Positions 24,668 through 36,673 are shown, counted from the first letter of the stretch. The stretch: 64,000 nt of DNA from Sphagnum magellanicum (GCA_021904315.1 CM038915.1:10416001-10480000), one strand, 5' to 3'. The notes: a model not told the origin generated them from the sequence alone. A program made the numbers and translations.

Positions 24668-24849
24668 GAAACCCTAAAGTCTCTTCGGTTTAAGGATCTT
24701 CGTTTTCCTTGACTCGTTAAGAATTGCGAAACCCTAAAGTCTCTACGGTTCAGGGTTTAAGGATCTTCCCTTCCTTGACTCGTACGAATTGCGAAACCCT
24801 AATGTCTCTACGGTTTAGGGTTTAGGGATCTTCGTTTTATAAGAATCGC
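24668..24849. promoter_or_regulatory. Triplicated telo-box repeat in divergent promoter
   Basis: Three tandem units at 24668-24727, 24728-24792 and 24793-24849 each begin GAAACCCTAA and share GTCTCT(T/A)CGGTT, GGATCTTC and AA(T/G)TGC-type ends. Units two and three also carry the complement TTTAGGG or TTTAAGG. AAACCCTA is the plant telo-box, common near transcription starts of genes for growth and the translation apparatus. The repeats lie between the small minus-strand gene and the TRS120 copy. Regulatory function is inferred from motif and position. Confidence 0.6.
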
Positions 24850-25021
24850 GAATTGCTGTTGTTGCGTGCACGGGCTCGTGCGAAGGAAATATGTGCAGAA
24901 AATTAAGAAACTCGCGCATTGGAGCAGAGAAGAAGCGAGTGGAGTCCTGTTGCTGTAGCGGTGTTGGTTGAGGAATGAGGAGGAGCAGCAGGGAGTATTT
25001 TAGAACGTGAGGAGAGGAGTG

Positions 25022-28000
25022 ATGGAGACGGACTTGAGAGTGGAGAGTGGGAGTACAATACGAGTTGCAATTGTGGCAATCGGGGTGATGCCGGCGACTC
25101 AGTTGCGGAATTATGTTGCCATGCTTGTGCAGTACACGCGGATGCCGCTTGCAATTCTGAGTCCTTACTACACTGAGCACCAGAAGAGTCCGTTTGCGCA
25201 GCAGCCATGGGAGACGGGGAGCTTGCTGCTGAAGTTCTTGGTGGGTGGTGCTGAGAGAAGCAGATGGGAGGATTTCCAAGCTCAGAGGAAGATACTGGGT
25301 GTGATCGGTCTGTGCCATTGTCCTATGTCGCCGGACATCGGGGATGCGTATGAGCAGTTTTTGTCGATGTGTAGTAGAGCGTACCCATCCGCGCAGGTGA
25401 CAGGGTTCTTTGCATTTCATCCCACCGACACCCAATTGGCGCAGGCTGATGACAAAAAGAAGGATTTTCTGGTAATGTTCCCATCTATACACCGTCAGGT
25501 GCTGGAAATTCATGTGCAAACTTTGATGTGGGATTTTGCTGCATCGTTGCTCATGGCATTTGAGAATTGAGTGCTGCATCTGAAGCCTGTGGATCTCACC
25601 ACTCCCTTGGATTCCCAAACCTCTCTTGACTCTGATGAGGTCAATAAGAAAAGGAAGCTGGGGCGAGTGCAAAAGACGATGGGTGACTATTGTCTACTTG
25701 CAGGCTGACCTTCAGATGCAATTGCTCACTATCTTTTTTGCAATAGAATTGGCTCGCCTGACAGGCGATCTCCTCTGGCATGCAGGAGCTATTGAAGGCC
25801 GTGTGTGTGCTCTTGTTCTGGAAGGGTCTGGGGTAAGAGATGAGCCACTAGAGACAGAGGTGGTCCATTCCCTTCACTTGGATGTAATCCAGTTTTATCA
25901 CAGGGCAACAGCATTGACTTTTGAATTGGAGGCAACTTTGAAACTGGCTAGGTTTTTGTGCAAAAAGGAGATGGTGAGACATGTTGTGGAGCTCATCACA
26001 GATGCTGTTGAGGGTACAAAGAGTTTGATGGATGCTAGTGACCGGCTGGTGGCTAATGTGGAAGCAGCTAGAATCTTTGATGCTCTCGGGTATAAATGGA
26101 AAGCAGCTTTATATGCACAACAAGTTGCTCTGTTGTACAAGCAACAGAATAGTCACTGGGCAGCTGTGAGTTCCTTGCAAGTCATGTCTGTCTGTGCCCT
26201 TTATTACAGATGTGAAATGAAGTCCAGCAACTTTCTTGTTGATGGACAAGATAGGCATGTAGTTGAATGGTGCACGTTGCAAATTGATGTGCATGACATG
26301 CTTGCAGCCGCAGTGTGTGCAGGTGATGCACTGGCAGCTTAGAGCACAGCCGCTTGACTACTCAGACACAACTATCCCCTTAACACTCCACATTCTCAAT
26401 TGAGTCCTGCCAATGCTCTTTCCATGGCTGCTCATTGCCTACCTTCTGGCACTTGCTCCTCCTATCCCTCTCTCCCCTTTGTAAGATTGCATTCCCATGC
26501 ACCAATACCAGCAGAAAGAGAAATTGTGAAGCGCACAACCAACAAGGAATGGTGGATGAAGCCTGCTTCCCATGGACCTTTCATATATACACCCTTTGTT
26601 GCAAAAGGGAACTTGAACGAAAAATGCCAGTGATTTGGATAGTAGGTGAGCCAGTGGAGGTGTTGGTGGAACTCGCTAACCCTTGTGCATTTGAGGTGTA
26701 TGTTGAAAGCATTTCATTATCTGTGTACCATGGCATGTTTGATGCATTTCCTGTATCTCTGACTTTACCCCCCAGTTCTGCCCAACTATTGTCGTTGTCA
26801 GGCATGCCCCTTTCAGTTGGCACATTGGCAATCTGGGGCTGCATTGTGAAGTGCTTTGGAATGATAACAGAACATTTGTTTGAAGATTTTGGTGAGGAGA
26901 CGGTAGCCAGGGGCCCAGCCTTAGTAGATCCTTTCAAGAACAGTCATGGAGTGCACCATGCAGCTTTGTACAACTAGATAGAAGTTGTACAACCATTGCC
27001 TCTTTTGGTTGCACAAGTTGGGGGGGTGAAGGAGCTGCTGTTTGGTATGAAGGTGAAATCCAGGAAGTGCAAATCAGTCTGTCTAATGCTGGTGCGGTTC
27101 CAGTTGTGGAGGCTCACGTGACCTTGATTGGCAAGCAGCAGCAGCATGTTCTCTCGATTGGGCACAGTATATGAAAGGATTCCCTACCCTTGTCTCCATG
27201 TGCCACTGTAGTTGTCCCAGTGATGTTGAAGGCAGGCTCACCAGTTCCAGATCTAGATTTACATGTGGTGATGGGTAAGCCTTCCAATGAGGTACCATGT
27301 CCAATACTGGTCATTCACTATGCAGGCCCGTTTTCACAGGAGGGGGAAGAGATGTCATCAGGCAGATGAGTTGCTCTGCCTTTGCAACTACATGTGCGGC
27401 AAGGTTTATGTCTAGTCCAGGCCAGCTTACTATCAATGGAAGTGGGGGCCAATATCAACAGTGCAGGTTTGGATCCTGCTGGCTGCAAGGATGGAGCACC
27501 AACAAATGGGGAAAGTTTAGTGAAAATGGACCCATATAGAGGTAGATGGGGTGTCCGACTGTTGCAGTTGGAGCTCTGCAACACAACAGATGTACATTTT
27601 GAAATAACAGTGAACAGAAAAGGTGGTGGTGAAATTGAGAAGTTGGTGGAGGATGGAGAGTGTTTGTACCTGAGAACCAAAATTGAATGTGATTACTCTG
27701 CCTGTGTGCTCATACAATTGGACAGGTTTAAGCTAGCAGGCCTGGACAAAGCCTCACTTGCACAGGCTTCAGTCTGCAAAGATGCCATGAGTAAGAAAGA
27801 TAATAGGTACAAAGATGCAGCACACCAACATGCAAAAGCAGAGCTGAATTCTGCCATAGAGGAGCTCAGTTCAAGAATATGTGTGAAATGGTATTCTAGT
27901 CGGAATAGTGTAGGAGTTCTGCCAATAAAGGAATAAGAGAAGCCTTGCAGGCAACTGCTCTGAAGGTACTGCTGCCTGATCCCCTGACATTTGGTTTTCG

Positions 28001-28180
28001 ACTTATAAAGACCTCTTCTACACAAAGGAGTAGATCTGACAAGGTTGAAGAGGATATGCTGTCACAGAAAACAAGGGTGGCATTGTTGTGTGGGAATTGG
28101 CTCTCATTGAAATGCTTGTGTGAAATAACACAAGTGAGGCAATGAAGATGACAATCAACATCACTACATGTCTGGGTTCC
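25022..28180 (+). pseudogene. TRS120: Decayed TRS120 / TRAPPC9 (TRAPPII subunit) copy
   Basis: TRS120 is a large subunit of the TRAPPII complex, which acts in Golgi and cell-plate traffic. Collinear pieces of the family appear in order: YTEHQKSPFAQQPWETGSL near 25170, LTFELEATLKLARFLCKKEM near 25920, FIYTPF near 26580, VELANPCAFEV near 26670, HYAGP near 27315, DYSACVLIQLDRFKLAG near 27693 and LLPDPLTFGFRLIK near 27972. The frame is broken by stops at 25568, 25706, 26340, 26355, 26975, 27172, 27367 and 28121, and by shifts near 25730, 26625, 27023, 27933 and 28050. No GT-AG intron removes them. The first 182 codons (25022-25567) are still open. The absence of introns over 3.1 kb fits either a retrocopy or a gene with few introns. 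The expected C-terminus beyond about 28180 is not recognisable. A functional copy presumably exists elsewhere. Confidence 0.85.
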
Positions 28181-29143
28181 AATTGGAATTGCAGCAACTG
28201 GTTGTGCTTCATTGCAGAGACCTTTAAGCTTTCTTTACAGTTCACAACAATAAACAAGGGAAACCAAACTCATTATCCCATCACTGGTACCTTGCACACC
28301 TTCCTCCTTAGGGTGGGAGAAGACACTTACAGTCCGGTCACTCTTACCTAGCATGAAGAGAGGGATAAAGCTGTCAATCAACAATGTGATGCACACACAA
28401 TTGTGATGGCATGAGGTGTGAGTTCTCAATCTTGTGCACCTTCAACTTCCAGTGTTGTTGGTTACTCTCAGAGTGACCATCAAAGTTGGATGTAACTTCT
28501 CACCAGTAAAGGATTCCCAGATCCACAATTTCCTTGGTTCTTCTGGTTGGCAATATGTTCTACAGTTGCTTTTTGTTGACCTTGATGCAATTAAGCAAAA
28601 GAACATTTGCAATGGAGTACATTGAAGACCATGGATGCTGCATTTCAAGTTTGATTGTTTTGTGGTTGAACTTCATCCAAACTACCACTGCAGCTGGAGC
28701 TTTCAATTTGGGCAGCCTCATGGGCAGATATCACTGTATATCCACTATGGTTGGGACTTCTAATTTGTACTGTTTTGTGAATGGACCTCAGAGTTTGTTA
28801 CAAAATCAAAGCAGCCTACATCAGCCAGAAGTCAAATTGCTGCAGACATGCAATAGTGTGTATTGAGACGAACTGATGGACTCATCAGATGCTACAACAA
28901 ATAACACTTCACTCTGTATTGTGGCAAACTCTCCTTGGAACAACTGAGATTTCACTTTGCAGTCCACTCATATTCTATTCTATTCCATGTTCTGCTACCA
29001 ATATCAGTCTGTTGAACGCAATATCCTCAGACAGAAAGGCTCATTCCTATTCATGGGCTATCTCAGCCAACTCTAGATCATTGTAACCACTACCACTAAG
29101 TCTACTCAACTCCTTTCCCTGATTACCAGGTGTCAAAAAGCAG
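28181..29143. other. Intergenic, possible degraded TRS120 tail
   Basis: A continuation of the TRS120 copy to about 28430 is possible but too degraded to align by eye. From about 28430 to 29143 no frame is recognisable; the last 100-200 bases are probably the DnaJ 3' UTR. Confidence 0.35.
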
Positions 29144-32100
29144 TTACCTGCTGCTAGTAGATTTGGGCTTAGCCAGATCTGCAAGCTCCTCAACCAGCTT
29201 TCTCTCTTCACTGCTAAGGCGTTTGGGAATCTCAACCTGTACTTTAACTAATTGATCACCTCGAAGGTTTGGCTTCCCCAATAAGGGAACTCCTCGCTTA
29301 CCCATCACCAATGTTGTCCCAGGTTGAGTACCTGCAGGAATTTTCAAATCCACTGTCCCATCAACTGTTGGCACTTTCACTGTTGTACCAAGAATGGCAT
29401 CAGTGTAGGGAACCTTGGTTGTGACAAGGATGTTGTTACCCTCCCGCTTCAGTTCAGGGTCTGCACGAACAGTTAAGAATACATAGAGATCCCCAGGAGG
29501 ACCTCCCCGCCTGCCAGCATTCCCTTCAGACCGTACCCGTAGCCGACTGCCAGAATCCACTCCAGCAGGAACCTTCAGGCTAATGCGCTTGGCTTTTCGT
29601 ACCCTCCCATCTCCAGAACATGTTGTGCATGGTGTTGATCTCTCCCCAGAGCCCCCACATGAGGGACAAGTAGCTACTTGACGAAAATCTCCCAAAGGAG
29701 TCTGGGCTGTTGTCACAACCTGACCTTGACCTCCACAGGTGCTGCATGAGGTAGGTGTAGTACCAGGTTTTGCTCCTGACCCACTACAAGTGCTACAGCT
29801 CTCCAGGCGGGTCACTTCAATATCCTTGTCTATCCCAAAAACAGCATCTCGGAAATCTATTCGAAGATCATAGCGCTCATCATCACCTTGTGCTGGGCGG
29901 TTGCGAGCAGAGCGAGATCCACCTCCCATGCCCCCAAAGAATGTCTCAAACAAGTCAAAGGGGTTGTTAAAGTCCTGTCACAACCCAATACATATGTTTC
30001 ACAGCACAATTAGCATGGATATAACAAAGAAGCTTCACATCTCAGTGTGACAAACATGCAGCAAATGATTAGCTCAAGTGCCTCATATCTTTTTCCCAGA
30101 TTGACTTTCAGAGTTATATGAACAAATCAGTGGCTCTCTTGTGCTGCACATCCCTATCTGTCCTGCTACTTCCATCTTCTATAAGCATGCACTTCAGGAT
30201 ATCTGCAATTAATCTGGCCCCTTCCAGTGTCTGTCTTCCAATGCTCACAGTGAAGCTTCTACAACTAGGACACCAGGGAGACCACGACATATTGAACATG
30301 ATAGTGAACAAACAGAACACAAATATGGGAGACATGCAAAACATGAAGAAGCATTACCCCAGGTCCTCCAGCACCTGCACCCTTGAGACCAGCTTCCCCG
30401 TATCGATCATATATAGAGCGTTTTTCATCATCAGACAACACCTGCACTAAACACACCCATCTTGTCACCAGAAATTTACACTGAACTCCACATTTGCTTC
30501 TACAATTACTCAACATGAGACCTAGAAAAGATTCATGATAAATGAGCTTACCTCATATGCATTACTAATGTCCTTGAACTTTTGTTCAGCTCCAGCTTCC
30601 CTGCAGAATGCACAAACCAACAAGACAGAGATACCCAAATCAGTTTTCCTAGGAACTGATCAGTTTAACCAGCCACTCAAAAAATTTACAGCTGTCACAT
30701 TTCACTTCCTACCACACAATTGCAAGGAAGAACATGCATGTTTGTTGAAGACATCAAAAGTCATCATTATTAAGTTTTTCTTTTTGGGCGGGCGGGGAGA
30801 TAGATCATGAAACTTGTGATAGATAGGGAGTAGATTGACTTACTTATTGACATCAGGATGGTATTGCCTTGCAAGTTTTCGGTATGCTGCAAACAAAAGA
30901 AAAATATATATCAGCTCAAAAAGGAATCATTTTGCCTTAAGTTCCAAATATACACAGGCCTTTCTGGAAACCTATGCCCATGCATTTCCTTTCACATCTT
31001 GTTCAACATTCCAGTTTTTAAAATGTACTGTTCTTCTTCTTCTGGAGCAACCCTGGTTGTACAGAGTGTTCAACTGGCCCACCATAAGTGCATCAACCAT
31101 AAAAAAAAACATCTAAATAACTAGAGACACACATAAGGAGAAAGGAACATCCAGGACTTGCTGGAACCAGCACTAATGACAACAAAACCCCATGAAGCTC
31201 CATTTGTAGTCCTGTTACAGGTACTCACCACTTTTTATTTCTGATTTGTCTGCATTTTTCCCCACTCCAAGTATTGAATAATAATCCTGCACAGAACCCT
31301 TGCATTGCATGTCAGGAACAGCAAGCCAACTGCACATCAAAGACAATGTACCACATACAATATTCACAGTGAAGCTCTCAGAAAATGCAAAGCTGAAGGA
31401 CAACCAACATAAGAACAACAAAAAGGACATGGCAAACACTCACAGCGTCTGCATGCACACAGAGCCGAAAATTACGTCGATGGTGATGTCTCTGAAGGTG
31501 CTGAGGCATGAAGTTAAGAAGAGATTGGGAGACAAGGAAACTACTTGAACAAGACCAAGAAAGTGCACCATTGTGACTCCTGCAGGAAGGCAACAACAGA
31601 TGATCGTGTTAGAGTGCTTGACAATTGCCATCCAAATACCACCAGGGTCTAAGCAACAACCATAGTGCATCCTAATGCAACCATCTTAAAGGACATCACA
31701 ACTGAAGCATGCCAGTGACTCCAGTAGTGTCTGTAGCAATTAGGTAGAACAATAGCAAGGAGAATAACTGGCATAGCAGCCTCAGAACATGTGCAAATGA
31801 TGAAGGTGAGACAACCATGGCAGACAGTACCACATTTGGCATGCCACTCCCCCAAAGCCACTTCTAAGAATTTTCTCACAATGTAGCACAACTGACTACA
31901 ACACCAAAAAGAGTTGCAGCAGACTTTGGCAAGTCACCTGGGAGCAACTTCAAAATTATCTGTGAACAACCCAGATACAGCATAAGGCTCCTGAACACCT
32001 AAAATTGATGAAGGAGAAAAAGAAAAAGACAGGCTGAATGAATACATCTTAATTCTCAAAGAAGTGCATCCATGCTTTCAGTTCCGTTCCAGGGTTTGAA

Positions 32101-33049
32101 TTGTGCATGCATTGAGTACACGATGTGGATGGCAATGATAAAGTTCAACAGACACCTCGCTTACTAATTTGACAACAAATCTCATCAAGATTGTGCACCT
32201 CAAGATTTCCTACTTGTTTTGAGCTTCCTGTATACAATAGTCCAAGGAAAGCACCTTACAAACCATTTGCACGCTTCATGTATGCACTGTCTGATTTACA
32301 TAGTCTACAGCATGATGACATGGTTACATCTCAATGACACTGGAAGAGGAGGAGGGTTTTACATCATGCTGAGAATGTTGAAATTCTGGGGCCTTAAGAG
32401 TCTCTCTCTCTCTCTGTCATTATGAATTTTTTCTATTGCACACTCAAGGGGTAAGCATCATCAATGGGATTGAAGCATAACTATCTACTCAGTGGCCGAA
32501 ATATTGATCAATATTGGTGGTCTAAATCTGGATACCATTGGCTGAGGAAGGTGACACCACATTGAGAATGTTAAAATTCTGCACCTCAAGTGTGTCTCAA
32601 CTGATTTAGACTCTCCTCCTATGCAGATTCCGTAAAGAACATCCTAGGAGGCATTGAATCACTACACTAGAATGGAAAAAAGAAATTCCAATTACCGAGA
32701 GCATTTCAAAGCTAGGCAATAAAGGAACAGGACGCTGATATCATCCCTTGAAAACCAAAAAAAATAGGATTGAAGTCGCAAGGCGCAGCACCATTACTAT
32801 ATATGTCAACGAAAAACCCTAAAAATAAACACAAACACGGCAATAGCATGCCCATACCATCTCCAAAAGAAGGTGGCAAAAGCAAAAGAAAATTCACCTG
32901 AAAGTCCTGGCACAGAAAGAAGTGGAAGGCACGAGCGAACACCAAGCGCAAGAAGGCGCACGCCGCCGCGCTACCTCTCCTAAAGGAATCGCTTGCTGTG
33001 TGCTCGCTGCGACAGTTGTACTCATGGGAGTGCCCATCACACCCGCCAT
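29144..33049 (-). CDS. DJA6: Plastid type-A DnaJ chaperone (DJA5/DJA6-like)
   Basis: Type-A J protein, a co-chaperone that stimulates Hsp70 in the chloroplast stroma. Seven exons: 32898-33049, 31444-31579, 31229-31286, 30844-30886, 30552-30600, 30358-30441 and 29144-29974. All junctions keep frame, giving 450 residues. Residues 1-95 form a Ser/Arg-rich transit peptide ([20 protein letters not shown] at the start), split over two exons. The J domain starts [20 protein letters not shown] and has the HPD triad in YHPDVNK. A Gly/Phe-rich linker follows, then four zinc-binding CxxCxGxG repeats ([32 protein letters not shown]) and the peptide-binding C-terminal domains. The family match to Arabidopsis plastid DJA5/DJA6 is close, so the symbol marks the type and not proven orthology. 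The first exon lies 1.3 kb upstream and was found from its frame joining RSHNGAL across the intron. Confidence 0.92.
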
Positions 33050-33494
33050 TCACTCTCTCGTATTATCAACCCACCAAAAACCAAAACAAGGCAATTCCCT
33101 CCAAAACAAAAACACACTCTTTTGACAAAAGAAAATCCGCAACAGATTCAAAGCCCCTCCCTCCCTTTTTTTTCCTTCCTCCTACTCCGGCAGCGCCTTG
33201 GCCATCACTTGCACGATTTCAACAACTCGCGCGCCGAGGTACCATCCAAAACTCCCGCAACGAGGAAAGCAAACTACAGACGGACTAAGTACCAAAACCT
33301 CCTCGACAGCAGCAGCAGAGGAGAGAAGGGTAGTAAATAATATTACGTTTAAAACCTAATCTCATGAAGCAATTTGCAACCCTCCATCAGCCGTTCCTTC
33401 CGACGTTTCCAGAACAACTCACCGCGATAAATAAAATCGGGTTAAATTTTTTTAACAAGGTCGGTAACAAACACTACCCTAGGCGTACTGGTCT
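33050..33494. other. DnaJ upstream region
   Basis: Promoter and leader side of the plastid DnaJ gene; C- and A-rich on the plus strand. Open frames here are short and unrecognised. Confidence 0.35.
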
Positions 33495-33780
33495 CTGTAC
33501 TCACTATTTTCTACTGTACGTACACTTGTTTGTTTTTGTACGTATATATACACTCCATTTTTTGTAGTTTGTTTGTGTATCTATGTACTGCATTTTATTG
33601 TACATACACTAGTTCGTTTGTGTATGTATGTACTCCAATTTTAATGTACATACAATAGTTTGTTTGCATATGTATGTACTCCAATTTTAATGTACATACA
33701 ATAGTTTGTTTGCATATGTATGTACTCCAATTTTAATGTACATACAATAGTTTGTTTGCGTATGTATGTACTCCAACTAA
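33495..33780. repeat. 46-bp tandem array, about 5 copies
   Basis: Units contain ACTCCAATTTTAATGTACAT followed by ACAATAGTTTGTTTGCATAT. The ACTCC or ACTGC marks fall at 33552, 33587, 33632, 33678, 33724 and 33770, so spacing is 35, 45, 46, 46 and 46. The 5' units are more diverged than the central ones. The array abuts the MITE-like element at 33781. Confidence 0.9.
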
Positions 33781-33990
33781 GGTGCATTCACACCTAATGT
33801 TAAGCCAGTGTTAAGTGAAAATCTAGCTGGCATCTTAGGTGGCACCCAATGTTAAATAGGTGATTATTTAATATTAAGTGCATGTCAACTAAAAATAAAA
33901 TCTTCCCGGTCATAGGTTTAGGTTCTAAATGACTAGCTTGGTTTTAGGGAACTTAATATTAGAGTTCTTAACACCAAGTGTAAATGCACC
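33781..33990. mobile_element. MITE-like element, 24-bp terminal inverted repeats
   Basis: The left end starts GGTGCATTCACACC and the right end, reverse-complemented, starts GGTGCATTTACACT. They match at 20 of 24 positions, and both end in TGTTAAG. The 210-base element has an AT-rich core and no coding capacity, as in miniature inverted-repeat elements. The flanks (CTAA left, TTC right) show no clear target-site duplication. It sits exactly at the end of the 46-bp array. Confidence 0.7.
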
Positions 33991-34633
33991 TTCAGTGTGA
34001 TAGAGAACTTGTTTACATTTTTAAAATGCACAAATTTGGGCTATATATGCATATTAACAAATATTTTTCAAATTGTCCAAATTGAAAGGGGGAAAGTAAA
34101 ATGTGAATTTTGGCACTAATTGTAGTTAACTAACTGTTCTCACTTGGTATTATTTTGTCCTATGCATCACAGATTTCAACATTTGCAAATTCAATGGATC
34201 TATAGCAAGGTTTCCATTGATTTACCCTAGTGCAAAAACCTCAAAGACTTATATAACTCAACAATGATTAACTGTTATGTCAGCCTTCGAGTTGCCATGG
34301 AGAGTTTTTTGCCCCTGGTGTCATGGATGTTAAGAAAATTGCCCCCCGGTGTCATGAATGTCAAATTTTCTTGTTGCAGCATGTCAGCCATCACTCCTTA
34401 ACACTTTCTTCCAGTGAAAGTCTTTCACCCAACATATGAGTAAAAGATTTGGAAAAACAGAACCAAAAAAAAGGTCCTGTCTGGTGCTGCATTATTTCTT
34501 CACCATGCTTTATTCAAAAGTTCACATCTTGGGTTTGCATCTGTACAAAGATTTTGCCTCGCCTTCTAAATGTGCAATAATATTGCAAGCACCTCATCCC
34601 TGCAAAAAGCCTGTTTGTTTTGATGAACTTGCT
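33991..34633. other. Intergenic, no gene seen
   Basis: AT-rich sequence leading to the 3' end of the PP2C gene; the last part is probably its 3' UTR. No supported gene. Confidence 0.4.
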
Positions 34634-35965
34634 TTACACCTCATGAAATTCAATGACAACACATGAGATATCATCCTCACTGAAACGGTGTCGAGCCTCA
34701 TGTACAAGGACATGAGCAGCTTTGGCAGGGTCACCCGCACTTCGGACAATATCAACTACCTCCTGGTTGTCAAAAACTGACCACAACCCATTGCTTCCCA
34801 ATATCAGAGCTTCACAGGATAAGTCCACTACTAGATCAGCCACATCAGGCTTTGCACTCATATGCTCCTTCAAAACCTTATCACCAAATGCTCGGGCTAT
34901 TGAGAGCTGCCCATCTACTCGCCAAGAGTCACCTGCATAAACAAATTAAGTACCTGCTTTAGATTGTGTTTTTGCAAATGCCTCCACCTGAAGACTTAGC
35001 CTTTGTACAGTATGTATGCAGGATAGCAAATACAGCCTTGACATTTAACAGAAAAAAGACTGCAATTCATGTGCAGCACATTGTCAATCCACACCTCCTA
35101 GCATGAAGGGGCTGGATTCCTGCCCATATCTGCATTTCCACAGCTCAACTTTTCTCTGATCATTCATTAGGTTCAAGAAGAGATGGAAATTTGCGACTAT
35201 GGCAAACTTCAGGTTGTGCAGAATAATGTCCAATGGCATTGAAATACAGAGCTACAGTTGGATGCAACTGTGACAAATAACTTCTGAACTGCATGACTCC
35301 TGACTCAGGTTCAATAAGCAGGTACATGAAAAGGTTCGGAAACTTGCATACAAGAGCAGACTTCATAATCTGCTCAGGTTGCTGTACCTGGCATATGAGT
35401 GACAATCCCACCCCTGGCCTCCACATTGGCACGCTCCACAGGACGGCCAGGGTCGTGGTCAACTGATACTTGAACTGCTTTGCCATCCTTTGATAACACT
35501 GCCCTGGAGTCTCCAACATTTGCCACTATCAACCGACCACCATTTTCAGAAAGCAAGGCAGTTACAGCTGTGCTCCCTCCTCTCCCAGTTACAGATTCCA
35601 GTATCTTTCTGTCAGTGAGCAAATAAGCATCCCTAGTGGCACCAGCAGGATCAGACCCCACCCCACCTCCATGCAAAATGTTCCTGAACAGATTCTCTTG
35701 CAAGTATCTCCCTACTGCATCTCCACCATGAGAATCATATATTGCAAACATTCCAACCTACACACAGAGACAAGTTTGAAAGAAAAATATTGCCTCAGCA
35801 CTCTGCCTGTACATATTGATTGCGTTAGCTAATATTTGTCCTTCAGTGATCACAGTGCATCCATCAGCAAGCGGATTCTTCCTACAGCTCACACATAGTA
35901 CAATTTGCCTCTTGGTTTGTTCTCTGTTTGTTTCTCAGTAGTTCCTGCTGCAACGAACCTATGCT

Positions 35966-36009
<44 letters not shown>

Positions 36010-36393
36010 CATGACTTTTTCCTTTTTATTTTAGTAGAAGGCATGATCTTCTCCGACGAAGCTAGAACTGATAGATCGATGTCTCGTGCATTGCTGCTTG
36101 CTTGCACGTACCTCTTCTCCATCGATTTCACGAACTTCAGCGACGTGAAAGTCTTCCATTGGGATTCCGCGCAATCCTGGCATCAGACAATAGCCGAATA
36201 CGGCCTGCGGCTGCAATTGGCTGCTCTCGCCTCCCCCGGATTGCGTTTGTTTAGCCTCAGAAGTCATTGTGGTGACAGGCCTTCCTTGTCCTCCTCTAAT
36301 CGGTTGACGCGAAGATAGACTCGCTGCTGCAGTATTATCCTCTTCGACATGGCCTTGTCGCTGTGGCTCCGCTACATTCGACCTTCCCCCCAT
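34634..36393 (-). CDS. Small PP2C-like protein phosphatase, altered metal site
   Basis: PP2C-family Ser/Thr phosphatase fold of 316 residues. Three exons: 36112-36393, 35388-35757 and 34634-34932, GT-AG and in frame. The first 65 residues are Gln/Ser/Thr-rich and not conserved. The PP2C motifs then follow in order: GLRGIPMEDFHV, FAIYDSHGG, GGSTAVTALL, VANVGDSRAVL, DHDPGRPVERANV, QLSIARAFGD, ILGSNGLWSVF and EDDISCVVIEF. It resembles the small plant PP2Cs that carry little besides the catalytic domain. Two usually invariant positions differ: DGHGG reads DSHGG, and SDGLWD reads SNGLWS, so one metal-binding Asp is Asn. The Asp residues of MED, DSHGG and DDI are present. Activity may be reduced or lost; the exons themselves are intact. 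The start is the ATG at 36393. Confidence 0.88.
35968..36007. repeat. (AT)20 microsatellite in PP2C intron 1
   Basis: An uninterrupted alternating AT run of about 40 bases lies inside intron 35758-36111, about 105 bases below the donor on the gene strand. Confidence 0.92.
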
Positions 36394-36633
36394 GATAGGA
36401 GCTTGCGGAAGAAAAACAATCAAGACCGACCACGGATGTTTTGTTTGCAATCGTATTCCGAACACCTGCAGGTGTATGTGCAAAGTGCAAATCCGCGGCC
36501 AAAAACCTCTTGTTACTTCCCCTCACCACACTTCCTAGCGGTTCGTCTTCCTCCGAATCACATCTTCCTTCCAAACAGTAACACCACTACATATCGATCC
36601 CGACCGTTCCTTGCAATTTGCTTCACACAAATC

Positions 36634-36673
<40 letters not shown>

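Noticed and set aside
24815..25672. 285-codon open frame on the minus strand, the longest in the window
   Set aside because: It lies antisense to the well-recognised TRS120 copy, has no family resemblance, and its Leu/His/Pro/Gln-rich composition is that of a shadow frame.
32712..33053. 113-codon minus-strand frame over the DnaJ first exon
   Set aside because: It is out of frame with the transit-peptide exon that splices correctly into the J-domain exons.
33495..33780. CRISPR-like regular repeat
   Set aside because: Units are directly adjacent without unique spacers and lie in a plant nuclear genome.
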